This document shows, one piece after another, positions 1-7,261 of a DNA stretch of 41,219 nucleotides; the stretch's first letter is position 1; every line of letters begins with the position of its first letter. Source of the DNA: Porphyromonadaceae bacterium UBA7176 (GTDB taxonomy: Bacteria > Bacteroidota > Bacteroidia > Bacteroidales > Muribaculaceae); the NCBI GenBank assembly GCA_002491245.1, contig DKVO01000006.1:1-41219 (forward strand), in the 5' to 3' direction. The position numbers were made by a program, and so were the translations under genes. Under the pieces are notes generated by a model that saw only the letters and a program-made list of their open reading frames with translations, searched no databases and was not told the origin of the DNA.

Positions 1-197
1 CCATCGAACTTGGCTACACCCTGCCCAGGAAATGGACAATGAAGTATGGCTCGTCGATGACCCGTTTCTTCGTGAGCGGCAACGACCTCTTCAACATCAC
101 CAACTTCAAGCTCTGGGATCCCGAGCTCGATACCAACACCGGTATGAAATACCCGACCTCGCGTTCGGTTATGTTCGGTGTCGACCTCAAATTCTAA
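1..197 (+). CDS. SusC/RagA-family TonB-dependent outer-membrane transporter, C-terminal end only
   Basis: The reading frame is open from the window edge (first full codon at 3) to a TAA at 195-197 and gives about 64 residues. They contain the features of the last strands of a SusC-type beta-barrel: a VSGNDLFNIT stretch, then a DPELDTNTGMKYPTSRS segment, and an aromatic last residue (VDLKF). SusC proteins form the outer-membrane pore that imports oligosaccharides with energy from TonB. The susD gene follows after 27 nt on the same strand, the usual susC-susD order. The N-terminal plug and most of the barrel lie outside the window, so the substrate cannot be judged. Confidence 0.9.
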   Translation, partial: IELGYTLPRKWTMKYGSSMTRFFVSGNDLFNITNFKLWDPELDTNTGMKYPTSRSVMFGVDLKF

Positions 198-224
198 CAA
201 CTTCCTAATCTAATGCAACTGAAA

Positions 225-2123
225 ATGAAAACATACAAGAAAATATTCTTGGCTTGTGTGGCCGTCCTGTCCCTGAGCTCTTGCTCAGACTTCCTGGACA
301 AGGAGTCGGACACTGAGCTTACGATTGACGAAGTGTTCTCGCAGCGTATCCTCCAGGAGCGTTGGCTTGCACAGTGCTACTCGCATGTCGAGGAAAACTA
401 CTGGTGGACTCTCCGCGATTCCGGTACCAACGTGATGGGCGATGACCTTGCTCCCTCCGAGCGTTGGGAACAGTGGTGGGGCGGCGGTATGCTTGGCTGC
501 CTCTCGGGTAACTGGAACTCCAACACCGGTTGGAACGGTGACTACTGGGCAGCTTGCCCCCGTCGTATCCGTGAGTGCCTTATCTTCCAACAGCGCGCTA
601 CAGCGGTGCCCGAAGAAGGTCTTTCGAAGTCTGAGGTTGAGCTTATGAAGCTTGAGACCCGTTTCCTGGTTGCTTACTACTACCAGCGCATGTTGCTCAG
701 CTACGGTCCTATCCCCTTCCGTCCCGGCTATCTTGCCCCGACAGAATTCAACCTCGACGACCTCATGACCGGTCCGGAGCCTTTCGACGATATCGTTGAC
801 TGGATTGAGAACGAGTACCTCGAGGTGTCGAAACTGCTCCCGGCAAGCTACACCTCGCCCAACAAGTATGGCCGTGCAACTTCGCTGATGTGCCTCGCAG
901 CCCGTGCCCGTCTGCTTCTCTTCGCAGCCAGCCCCCTCTGCAACGGCAACCCCGACTACGCTAACCACGTGGATAATGAAGGCCGTAACCTCTTCAGCAC
1001 CAGCTACGACGCCAACAAGTGGAAAAAGGCTGCCGATGCATGCAAACTGCTCATCGACAAGGCTCACGAAGCAGGCTGCGAGCTCTTTGTAGTACGCGAC
1101 AAGGATGGTAACATCGACCCGTTCCTCTCGTACCAGAACCTCTTCCTTCCCTCTGTAGCAACAGACTGCAAGGAAATCCTCTTCGCCCGTCAGTCTACCA
1201 ACTTCAATGAATTTGAGAAACACTCGACAACTACCGACACCGGTGGTAACGGTGGTCTTGGTGTAACCCAGGAGTTTGTCGACGCGTTCTTCATGAAGAA
1301 CGGCCGCTCGATCGACGATCCCTATTCGGGCTACGTTGAAAACGGCTTCTCGACCGAGGACGAAATCCGCACTACCGACTGGACCGGTGGCGAACCTACC
1401 AATGACCCCCACCAGAAGAAAATTACCCACGCAGGTACTTACAACATGTATGTAGGCCGCGAGCCCCGTTTCTATGTGAGTGTGATATTCCACAATGCAT
1501 ACTATGCTCAGGAAGGCCGCTACTACGATATGCTCTACAAGCACGCCGACAACAACGGTACGCACGACGCACCGCAGAACGGCTACTTGAACCGCAAGCG
1601 TGTACACCCCGACTACCGTCCGAACAAGAACACCGGCAAGTGGCGCCCGGGTATCCTCTACCGTCTCGGTGAGGCTTACCTCAACTACGCCGAGGCTCTC
1701 AACGAGACCGGTGGCCCGGCAAGCGAAATCCTGTTCTACGTGAACAAGATCCGCGAGCGCGCAGGTATTCTTCCTTACACCACCGACGCTGTATCGGCTA
1801 CTGACAACACCCAGATCCACGTGGACAATACCAAGGATGCCCTCCGCGAGATTATCCGCAAGGAGCGCCGCATCGAGCTCTCGGGCGAGGATATCCGCTA
1901 TGATGACCTCCGCCGTTGGAAAGAGGCAGAGAAAGTGCTCAACGGCCACATGCATGGTATGAACTTCATGGCTGAAAATGAGACCGACTTCTTCCAGCGA
2001 GTAACTGTGGGCAAGCCCCGTGTATACAAGAAATCATTCTACTGGTGGCCTGTTCACCAGAGCGAGATGGACAAGAACCCCAACCTCGTTCAGGGCCCGT
2101 ACTGGGACACTGCCGAAGAGTAA
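225..2123 (+). CDS. SusD/RagB-family glycan-binding outer-membrane lipoprotein
   Basis: Surface lipoprotein that forms the lid of the SusC transporter and captures glycans. The N-terminus is a lipoprotein signal (MKTYKKIFLAC start, hydrophobic core, then LSSC with the Cys as lipid anchor, followed by SDFLDKES as in many SusD proteins). The C-terminus carries the SusD pattern: RKERRIELSGEDIRYDDL, a RW motif, then WWPVHQSEMDKNPNLVQ close to the stop. At about 632 residues it is somewhat longer than the usual 500-600. An in-frame ATG at 213 would add four residues (MQLK); 225 is chosen because the resulting n-region is a normal lipoprotein signal. It follows susC by 27 nt and precedes a susE-like gene by 106 nt, so the three probably form one operon. 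The ligand is unknown. Confidence 0.93.
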   Translation: MKTYKKIFLACVAVLSLSSCSDFLDKESDTELTIDEVFSQRILQERWLAQCYSHVEENYWWTLRDSGTNVMGDDLAPSERWEQWWGGGMLGCLSGNWNSNTGWNGDYWAACPRRIRECLIFQQRATAVPEEGLSKSEVELMKLETRFLVAYYYQRMLLSYGPIPFRPGYLAPTEFNLDDLMTGPEPFDDIVDWIENEYLEVSKLLPASYTSPNKYGRATSLMCLAARARLLLFAASPLCNGNPDYANHVDNEGRNLFSTSYDANKWKKAADACKLLIDKAHEAGCELFVVRDKDGNIDPFLSYQNLFLPSVATDCKEILFARQSTNFNEFEKHSTTTDTGGNGGLGVTQEFVDAFFMKNGRSIDDPYSGYVENGFSTEDEIRTTDWTGGEPTNDPHQKKITHAGTYNMYVGREPRFYVSVIFHNAYYAQEGRYYDMLYKHADNNGTHDAPQNGYLNRKRVHPDYRPNKNTGKWRPGILYRLGEAYLNYAEALNETGGPASEILFYVNKIRERAGILPYTTDAVSATDNTQIHVDNTKDALREIIRKERRIELSGEDIRYDDLRRWKEAEKVLNGHMHGMNFMAENETDFFQRVTVGKPRVYKKSFYWWPVHQSEMDKNPNLVQGPYWDTAEE

Positions 2124-2229
2124 TCAAGTTTAAAGGCCCGGTGGCCGGCGGCGCATAGGCCGCAATCAACGGACAAGGCTCCGCCAGTCACCGGCCAATA
2201 GCATTAACCTGATAAAAAATTACAACTTC

Positions 2230-3393
2230 ATGAAATCATACAGCAAATATATAGGTCTGATGTTGCTTCCGCTCTTCGCCGCCTCGTGCAGCGATGGCAG
2301 TGATAGCGTGTTCATCGACATGCCGTCGCCTGCAGATCAGATGAAGCTTACATCGAATGTGCCTGAAGAAGGCATCGTTCTGTCGGCCAACGATCCCGAT
2401 GCGATCGCCCTTAGCCTTACATGGGGCGAGGCTTCGATGCCTGCCGGCATCCAGAGCAGCAAATATATCTTCCGCATGGATATCGCCGGAAACCAGTATG
2501 CCACCGCTCTTCCGTTCGAGGAAGTGGCTGACTTTAAGGTTGAATTTACCAACGACGACCTTAACGACATCCTGCAGAAATGGCAGGTGAGCCCCGGCAC
2601 TATGGCTGAGCTTGAGGCTCAGGTAGTGTGCCAGTACGAGGATACTCTCGTTTACCACATGCCCGAGGTTTCGTCGACGTCGTTCTTCGTGACCGGCTAC
2701 GCTCCCGTATCGCGCCCCGTGTTTATGTTCAACGGCGCTATCGACCCGGGCTACAACACTTACTGCAACCTCGCGCCCACCAATGAGGCTACTGAGGTGG
2801 TTCTCGGCAAGGAATATACCTGGCGCGGCTGGTTCAGCAAGGACGAGGGTGTATACTTCGCCTACGATAAGGATGCCAAGACTCCGGCTATCGTTGCCGG
2901 TGGTGTTGCTGGCTCTATCCAGGTGATCGAAACTGTACCTACAGCCGACCAGATGCTCTACGCTCCGAAAGACGGCTACTATGAGGTGAAGATCTCGACC
3001 AAGGCCAAGACCATCGAATGGAACATCATCGTTCCTTGGGATCACCTCTACGGTGTAGGCTCGGCTTTCGCTTGCGGCTGGAACCTCGACGCTCCGCAGG
3101 AGCTCTTCCCCGATCCTGAAAATCCTGAAATCTTCGTATACGAAGGTGAGACTTTCGGCAACGGTGAGTTCAAGATGTATACCGCCAAGGGTAACTGGAG
3201 CAACGATGGCTTCATGCCTCCGTGCTCGTCGCCCGGCCAGCAGACCAACTACACCTTCACTTCGGGTGTGACTGCTCCTCTGGCTGTGATCCCCGGCTCG
3301 AACCCCGATAACAAGTTCTTCTTCCCCGAAGCCGGTATGTGGCGCTTTGAGGTTAACCTGAACTTGATGACAGTGAAGGCTACCAAGCTCTAA
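2230..3393 (+). CDS. SusE/SusF-like outer-membrane lipoprotein
   Basis: 387 residues with a lipoprotein signal (MKSYSKYIGLMLLPLF then AASC, Cys near position 20). After the Cys there is an Ig-like N-terminal domain of the SusE type (about 30-155; an LSLTWGEAS strand is typical), followed by two beta-rich segments (about 155-270 and 270-387) rich in Trp, Tyr and Gly, like the starch-binding modules of SusE and SusF. These proteins sit on the cell surface and hold glycan near the SusCD pore. It is the third gene of the operon and is followed directly by a terminator. No glycoside hydrolase follows on this strand within the window, so the polysaccharide cannot be inferred. Confidence 0.82.
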   Translation: MKSYSKYIGLMLLPLFAASCSDGSDSVFIDMPSPADQMKLTSNVPEEGIVLSANDPDAIALSLTWGEASMPAGIQSSKYIFRMDIAGNQYATALPFEEVADFKVEFTNDDLNDILQKWQVSPGTMAELEAQVVCQYEDTLVYHMPEVSSTSFFVTGYAPVSRPVFMFNGAIDPGYNTYCNLAPTNEATEVVLGKEYTWRGWFSKDEGVYFAYDKDAKTPAIVAGGVAGSIQVIETVPTADQMLYAPKDGYYEVKISTKAKTIEWNIIVPWDHLYGVGSAFACGWNLDAPQELFPDPENPEIFVYEGETFGNGEFKMYTAKGNWSNDGFMPPCSSPGQQTNYTFTSGVTAPLAVIPGSNPDNKFFFPEAGMWRFEVNLNLMTVKATKL

Positions 3394-3414
3394 AATCCCT
3401 TCCCTCCTATATCA

Positions 3415-3450
3415 GTCGCCCGACGCTCCGCGCCGGGCGACTTCTTTTTT
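3415..3450 (+). terminator. Rho-independent terminator of the susCDE operon
   Basis: An 8-bp GC-rich stem, GTCGCCCG (3415-3422) with CGGGCGAC (3434-3441), encloses an 11-nt loop and is followed by TTCTTTTTT (3442-3450). It lies 21 nt after the susE-like stop codon. Confidence 0.85.
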
Positions 3451-3484
3451 GCAGTGGATGCGAGGAGGGGGAGGAAGATCGATA

Positions 3485-4150
3485 GGAGCGCGACGCGGAG
3501 CGTCGTGCCAAAGTTGCCGGAGGCAACGTCTGATGCTGCACCCTTGTCTGGCCTTAGGCACGACGCGGAGCGTCGCGCTCCTATCGATGCTGCCTACGAT
3601 GCTGTGGGGAGAGGGCCCTGTGTCGATAAAAGCGCTCTGCGTCGTGCCAAAGTTGCCGGAGGCAACGTCTGATGGATAACGCCGGACTTCAGTCCGGTGA
3701 CAGGGTGAACCGTAAGTAAAGGCGTTTCGGAGATACGCCTCATGGTGTTGCATGGACTATAAAGCGTTTCGGAGATACGCTTTTTTTGTGTCTCATTTAC
3801 ACCGGGCTAAAGCCCGGCGTTATCCATAAGACGTTGCCTCCGGCAACTTGCTGGTACTGCGCTATTGCCTCGGGCACCAAAAAACTCATCGCCTCCGGCA
3901 ACTTGCTGGTACTGCACCCTTGCCAGGTCTGAGGCACGACGCGGAGCGTCGCGCTCCTATCGATGCTACCTACGATGCTGTGGGGTGAGGGATCAGTGTC
4001 AATAAAAGCGTTTCGCGTTGCGCCAAAGTTGCCGTAGGCAACGTCTTATGCTGCACCCTTGCCTGGTCTTAGGCACGACGCGGAGCGTCGCGCTCCTATC
4101 GATGCTACCTACGATGCTGTGGGGAGAGGGACCTGTGTCGATAAAAGCGC
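3485..4150. repeat. Left part of a REP/BIME-like hairpin repeat island
   Basis: A gene-free mosaic of short palindromes of four types. H1 (GTTGCC-GGA-GGCAAC): 3513-3527, 3652-3666, 3833-3847 (inverse), about 3888-3902 (decayed), 4028-4042 (loop GTA). H2 (CGACGC-GGA-GCGTCG): 3491-3505 (inverted flanks), 3561-3575, 3937-3951, 4076-4090. H3 (GCGTTTC-GGA-GATACGC): 3721-3739 and 3763-3781. H4 (CCGGACT/AGTCCGG or CCGGGCT/AGCCCGG): 3682-3697 and 3802-3817. A unit of about 100 bp starting TGCACCCTTG and ending TCGATAAAAGCG occurs three times as a direct repeat (about 3532-3634, 3911-4010, 4049-4149). Short ORFs here are by-products of the palindromes. The island lies next to an HUH transposase gene of the family linked to REP sequences. 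Confidence 0.88.
3652..3745 (+). repeat. Composite inverted repeat, left arm (H1-H4-H3)
   Basis: This stretch reads H1, GGATAACG, H4 (CCGGACTTCAGTCCGG), spacer, H3 (GGCGTTTC then GGAGATACGCC), CTCATGGTG. The same series appears inverted at about 4905-4995 on the far side of tRNA-Cys and the transposase gene, so the two arms form a long imperfect inverted repeat around that 1.2-kb segment. Confidence 0.75.
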
Positions 4151-4203
4151 TCCTAAAACTTCGCCAAATGTCTGAGCGTGGTAAAAAAGTTTTTGGCGAT
4201 TTA

Positions 4204-4235
4204 TTTGCACGGCACGAAAATTTGGCGTAACTTTG
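4204..4235 (+). promoter_or_regulatory. Promoter of tRNA-Cys
   Basis: A TTTG box (4204-4207) and TAACTTTG (4228-4235) are separated by 20 nt, matching the Bacteroidetes -33/-7 consensus (TTTG, TAnnTTTG). The tRNA begins 17 nt after the -7 box. The nearest repeat copy ends about 54 nt upstream, so the REP mosaic stops just short of the promoter. Confidence 0.85.
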
Positions 4236-4252
4236 CACCACAAACCACTAAT

Positions 4253-4323
4253 GGTGCCATGGCCGAGTGGTGAGGCATCGGTCTGCAAAACCGAGCACAG
4301 CAGTTCGATTCTGCTTGGCACCT
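4253..4323 (+). tRNA. tRNA-Cys (anticodon GCA)
   Basis: Full cloverleaf. Acceptor stem GGTGCCA (4253-4259) pairs with TGGCACC (4316-4322), and the discriminator base is T at 4323, the known identity base for Cys tRNA. The D stem is GCC/GGC. The anticodon arm is TCGGT-CTGCAAA-ACCGA with anticodon GCA at 4285-4287. The variable loop is 4 nt and the T arm is AGCAG-TTCGATT-CTGCT. CCA is not encoded, so the nucleotidyltransferase (gene at 33416-34858) must add it. No copy of the tRNA 3' end or integrase gene is visible nearby, so there is no sign of use as an integration site. Confidence 0.97.
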
Positions 4324-4331
4324 CTATCGAG

Positions 4332-4367
4332 ATCCCCTCTGTCGGAAACGACAGAGGGGATTTTTTT
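4332..4367 (+). terminator. Terminator after tRNA-Cys
   Basis: A perfect 13-bp stem (4332-4344 with 4349-4361) closed by a GAAA tetraloop and followed by seven T residues (4361-4367). It ends the tRNA transcript and lies 7 nt from the 3' end of the convergent transposase gene. Confidence 0.93.
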
Positions 4368-4374
4368 ATATAAA

Positions 4375-4818
4375 TCAGTTCATGTCCCGGGTGTCGTAGT
4401 TTAGACCGGCATATCGGTAGAGTCGGCGAAATTCATCGTCTAACGGGTTCGTCAAATGGTGTGTCTCCTGGTTTTTGATGTATTCAATCACAGCATCTTT
4501 GTTCTCCAGCGACAAGGTGCAGGCAAAATAATCGCGAGCCCAGCCCTCAAATAAGGTGAACCTGGGGTCGGTATGCATCCAACTGCTTGTTGCCCCTTTT
4601 ATTTTTTGCATGAGCGCGGACAGAGCTATCGAAGGATGTAGATTGATGAGCATGTGTATGTGATTTTGGATGCCTCCGATGCGTAGTAGTTTGCAGTTGT
4701 TGTCGGTAAGAATTTTCCATATCACCCGATAGATGTCTTCTTTTAACTCCAAGGGGATTGTCATCTTCCGTTCTTTTGTACAGAAGACGATATGGTAGTA
4801 TGCGGTATATTTGCTCAT
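4375..4818 (-). CDS. REP-associated tyrosine transposase (RAYT) / IS200-like Y1 transposase
   Basis: 147 residues, a single Y1 HUH-endonuclease domain. The family start YHIVFCTKERK is at residues 8-18. The metal-binding HUH motif is GGIQNHIHMLINL (His53 and His55). The catalytic Tyr is probably Tyr113 in AVIEYIKNQETHH, with Gln/His residues one helix turn on as in this family. Y1 enzymes nick single-stranded DNA at hairpins and form a 5'-phosphotyrosine link; RAYTs act on REP hairpins and are usually not mobile themselves. No TnpB partner and no IS200 end structures are seen, while hairpin repeats lie on both sides (3485-4150 and 4864-5114), which favours RAYT over an active insertion sequence. 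The ORF is intact, so the protein may be active. The start is fixed by the promoter immediately upstream. Confidence 0.88.
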   Translation of the reverse strand: MSKYTAYYHIVFCTKERKMTIPLELKEDIYRVIWKILTDNNCKLLRIGGIQNHIHMLINLHPSIALSALMQKIKGATSSWMHTDPRFTLFEGWARDYFACTLSLENKDAVIEYIKNQETHHLTNPLDDEFRRLYRYAGLNYDTRDMN

Positions 4819-4822
4819 GCTG

Positions 4823-4854
4823 CAAAGGTAGTGATATGTCGGGATTGGGACAAA
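4823..4854 (-). promoter_or_regulatory. Promoter of the transposase gene, nearly leaderless
   Basis: On the minus strand TTTG (4854-4851) and TACCTTTG (4830-4823) are 20 nt apart, a full match to the Bacteroidetes consensus. Only 4 nt separate the last G of the -7 box from the ATG at 4818, so the mRNA must be leaderless or have a leader of a few bases. Confidence 0.8.
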
Positions 4855-4863
4855 TTTTTGTGA

Positions 4864-5114
4864 GTTGCCGGGAGGTAACGTCTTGTGGAAGTGTATGTGA
4901 TACCATGAGGCGTATCTCCGAAACGCCTTTAGTCGTTATATGGCTGGCACCGGACTGAAGTCCGGCGTTATCCATGAGGCGTTGCCTCCGGCAACTTGCG
5001 ATGCTGCACCCTTGCTTCGGGTTTTTGGCACGACGAGGAGCGTCGCGCTCCTATCGATGCGGAGGCTGATGCTGCTTTCTCTTCTCGGGTCTTTGGCACG
5101 ACGCGGAGCGTCGC
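4864..5114. repeat. Right part of the REP/BIME-like island
   Basis: The hairpin types of the left part occur again: H1 variants at 4864-4879 and, inverted with a TCC loop, at 4981-4995; H3 inverted at 4909-4927; H4 inverted at 4950-4965; H2 at 5031-5045 (CGACGAGGAGCGTCG) and 5100-5114. The TGCACCCTTG motif of the left direct repeats recurs near 5005. The order H3-H4-H1 here is the inverse of the left arm at 3652-3745. The block runs to within about 60 nt of the apbE-like stop codon. No coding potential. Confidence 0.87.
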
Positions 5115-5170
5115 GCTCCTATCTCCGCGGAGGTTTTTTTCAACCTTTCAAACTTCCATCCATACTCAAG

Positions 5171-5884
5171 CTATTGTTCGCGGATGAAGCGGACGGTGGC
5201 GGCGACTTCGCCTTGGGCGCCGCCGGGGGTGATGACTTGGGAGGTGCGCTGGCCGTGGAGGGGTTGGCCGGTGCGTGGGTCGATGATGTGGAGACGGTCG
5301 GGGGTGTCGTTGCCTGAGGTGGTGAGGCAGGCGTCGGTGACGGGGCCGGGGACGTCGCCGAGGGCCATGATGGAGCTGTTGCCCATGTTGATGAGGGCGT
5401 CGGTGATGCCGCGGCGGAGGAGGAGGGGCTTGATGCGGTCGAGGGTGTAGCCTTTTATGAAGCCTGAGAGGTCGATGATGATGGTGTCGAGGTCGCGGCT
5501 GAAGGTGCGGCCGGGGCCGAGGTGTATGTGTGTGATTGTGGAGGGGGTGTGTCCGGGGGTGTTGACGGTGATATCAAACAAGCCCTCTGTCTGCTTGTGG
5601 TAGTCGAGACAGAGGGCGAGGATGTGGTGGAGGAGGGGTGATAGTGTGACGATGCGGCCTGCCGGGAGGCGGTTGAGGGCGGCGAGTTCGGAGGAGGGGT
5701 CGAAACGATTGCCTGTGGCTTCGATACGAGCGATCTGACGGCGAATGAGGCCGATGGTGGACGTGAGGTAGTCCGGGCCGTGGACTGCGCTCCTGAGGAG
5801 GATATCGACGCGTGTGTGCATGGCTGCGAACCATGCATACACAGCGTCGGAGCCGTCGGGGAGAGTGCGCGTGAGGCAGGGCAT
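5171..5884 (-). CDS. Short ApbE-like protein (FAD:protein FMN transferase family)
   Basis: 237 residues. ApbE proteins move FMN from FAD to a Thr of partner flavoproteins in the cell envelope. Family signs: FDPSSELAALN (usual SELSRLN region), LSGFIKGYTLDRI (usual GxxAKGxxVD), a NMGNSSIMALGD segment and TTSG followed by HIIDPRTGQP. Departures: full-length ApbE proteins are about 300-350 residues, and here the chain stops about 30 residues after HIIDPRTG. The acidic residue of the late ADALAT motif appears replaced (GEVAAT), and there is no signal peptide. It may be a reduced or inactive member, or act in the cytoplasm. It starts 13 nt after the DUF1080 gene, so the two are co-transcribed. No FMN-acceptor domain is visible nearby. 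Confidence 0.75.
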   Translation of the reverse strand: MPCLTRTLPDGSDAVYAWFAAMHTRVDILLRSAVHGPDYLTSTIGLIRRQIARIEATGNRFDPSSELAALNRLPAGRIVTLSPLLHHILALCLDYHKQTEGLFDITVNTPGHTPSTITHIHLGPGRTFSRDLDTIIIDLSGFIKGYTLDRIKPLLLRRGITDALINMGNSSIMALGDVPGPVTDACLTTSGNDTPDRLHIIDPRTGQPLHGQRTSQVITPGGAQGEVAATVRFIREQ

Positions 5885-5897
5885 CGCGCGAGGAGGC

Positions 5898-7241
5898 TTA
5901 GAGTTCTTTGATCTTTACGTTTTTGAACCAGACTTCGTCGCCGTGGTCCTGAAGGAGGATGTTGCCTTCGGTGCGGTTGCCGAAGTTGGGCCAGTCGCGG
6001 TATTTGCTGTATGCGACGAGAGCGTTCCACATGTCGTTGTTGCGGTCGTACTCGATGAGTTTGACGCCGTTGAGCCAGTGCTCGACGTGGTTGCCGCGGA
6101 CGATGACTGTGGCGGTGTTGAAGTTGTTGATGTCGAAGGGTTTCTTGACGGGCGCCGGGATGAGGTCGTAGAGCGAGCCGAGTTTGCGGTTGCCTTTGAC
6201 ACCGAGCTTGGCGTCGGGGTGGCGAAGGTCGTCGAGGATCTGGAATTCGCAACCGATAGCAGAGCCGGCGCCTTTGTTGAGGGAGGGGTCGACGAAGTAT
6301 TTTATGCCGCTGTTGGCGCCTTCGGTGATCTTGAAGTCGACAGAGAGGATGAAGTCGCGGTATGTGCGGTCGGTTACGATGTCGCCGCCGTTGTTAGACT
6401 CGGCACCGTCGGAGGGCATGACTTTGAGGAGACCGTCTTCGATGACCCAACCTTTGGCCGGGAATGAGTCGAGTTTGGCACCGCGCCATCCGGTGCTGTC
6501 CTTGCCGTTGAAGAGGAGTACCCATCCGTCGGCGACTTCAGAGGGCGAGAGGGTGTTGTCGATGCAGTTTACCTCGGGAGCCGACGAGGGAGTGAGGTAT
6601 TTGTCGACGTCGGTGGTGCAGATGCGGATGTCGCGCCATGCGATGTTTTTGCCTTCGAGGTTTTTGTCGTTGCCGATAGAGTGGACCTGGAGGCCAATGA
6701 AGCCTTGGGCGTCGGCGTTGTCCCAGAGGTTTGCGCAGGGGACGCCGTTGATCCATGTTCGGATGCTGTTGCCGCATGCTTCGATGCGAGCTTTGTTCCA
6801 CTGGCCGTTTTTAAAGGCGGTCTGTGCGGCAGGATTCTTGGTGAGGGGGTAGAGCCATCCGCGGCGCTGCTCGTCGTAGATGCCGCCCGACCAAGCGCGT
6901 TTCGAGGGGTCGATCTCGAACTGATAGCCGTGGACGACGTTGTTGCGGTATTTCTTGTCGCGGTTGCTGCGGATCTGGACGCCAGAGTTGAGGGCGTCGT
7001 CGACCATGAACTCGAACTCGAGGATGAAGTCGCCGTAGTTTTTGTCGGTGGCGAGGAAGGTGTTGGGTGTGTTGCACTTAGTGGTGCCGACGATGGTGCC
7101 GTCGACGACCTTGTAGTCGGCTTTGCCGTTGATACGAGTCCATCCTTTGAGGTTTTTGCCGTTGAAAAGGGGCTGCCAGTTCTGGGCAGACGCAGCAGCG
7201 GCAAAAAGGATGCATATGATGGCAAATATGTGTTTTTTCAT
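5898..7241 (-). CDS. Secreted protein with two DUF1080 (3-keto-disaccharide hydrolase) domains
   Basis: 447 residues with a cleavable signal peptide (MKKHIFAIICILF, cleavage after ASA near residue 19). Two tandem DUF1080 jelly-roll domains follow: the first about 22-208, starting WQPLFNGKNLKGW, the second about 235-447, starting WVLLFNGKDSTGWRGA. Each has the family features (DFILEFEFMVDD with SGVQIRS; DFILSVDFKI with SGIKYFVD) and an FNTATVIVRGNHVEHWLNG-type late strand. DUF1080 members cleave glycosides whose sugar has been oxidised at C3 to a ketone. The two oxidoreductase genes upstream on the same strand could make such 3-keto substrates. Exact substrate unknown. The 250-nt gap before it is filled with hairpins, and no consensus promoter was found there. 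Confidence 0.87.
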   Translation of the reverse strand: MKKHIFAIICILFAAAASAQNWQPLFNGKNLKGWTRINGKADYKVVDGTIVGTTKCNTPNTFLATDKNYGDFILEFEFMVDDALNSGVQIRSNRDKKYRNNVVHGYQFEIDPSKRAWSGGIYDEQRRGWLYPLTKNPAAQTAFKNGQWNKARIEACGNSIRTWINGVPCANLWDNADAQGFIGLQVHSIGNDKNLEGKNIAWRDIRICTTDVDKYLTPSSAPEVNCIDNTLSPSEVADGWVLLFNGKDSTGWRGAKLDSFPAKGWVIEDGLLKVMPSDGAESNNGGDIVTDRTYRDFILSVDFKITEGANSGIKYFVDPSLNKGAGSAIGCEFQILDDLRHPDAKLGVKGNRKLGSLYDLIPAPVKKPFDINNFNTATVIVRGNHVEHWLNGVKLIEYDRNNDMWNALVAYSKYRDWPNFGNRTEGNILLQDHGDEVWFKNVKIKEL

Positions 7242-7261
7242 TTTTTTTGTTGTTAATTAGT

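Noticed and set aside
285..1955. Long open frame of 556 codons on the minus strand
   Set aside because: It lies fully antisense to susD, whose signal peptide and family motifs are clear. Its translation has no recognisable domain; it is a by-product of GC-rich codon bias.
3485..4150. Possible CRISPR array
   Set aside because: Repeats are palindromes of several types with irregular spacing and duplicated spacers, and there are no cas genes. The REP/BIME pattern fits better.
3449..4230. Several ORFs of 66-113 codons in the repeat island
   Set aside because: They arise from the palindromic repeats, share parts among themselves in different frames and have no start context or domain.
4253..4323. 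tRNA-Cys as an integration site for a mobile island
   Set aside because: No second copy of the tRNA 3' end and no integrase gene are visible nearby.
4375..4818. Complete IS200/IS605 insertion sequence
   Set aside because: No TnpB gene and no defined subterminal hairpin ends were found; the flanking hairpins are multi-copy REP types.
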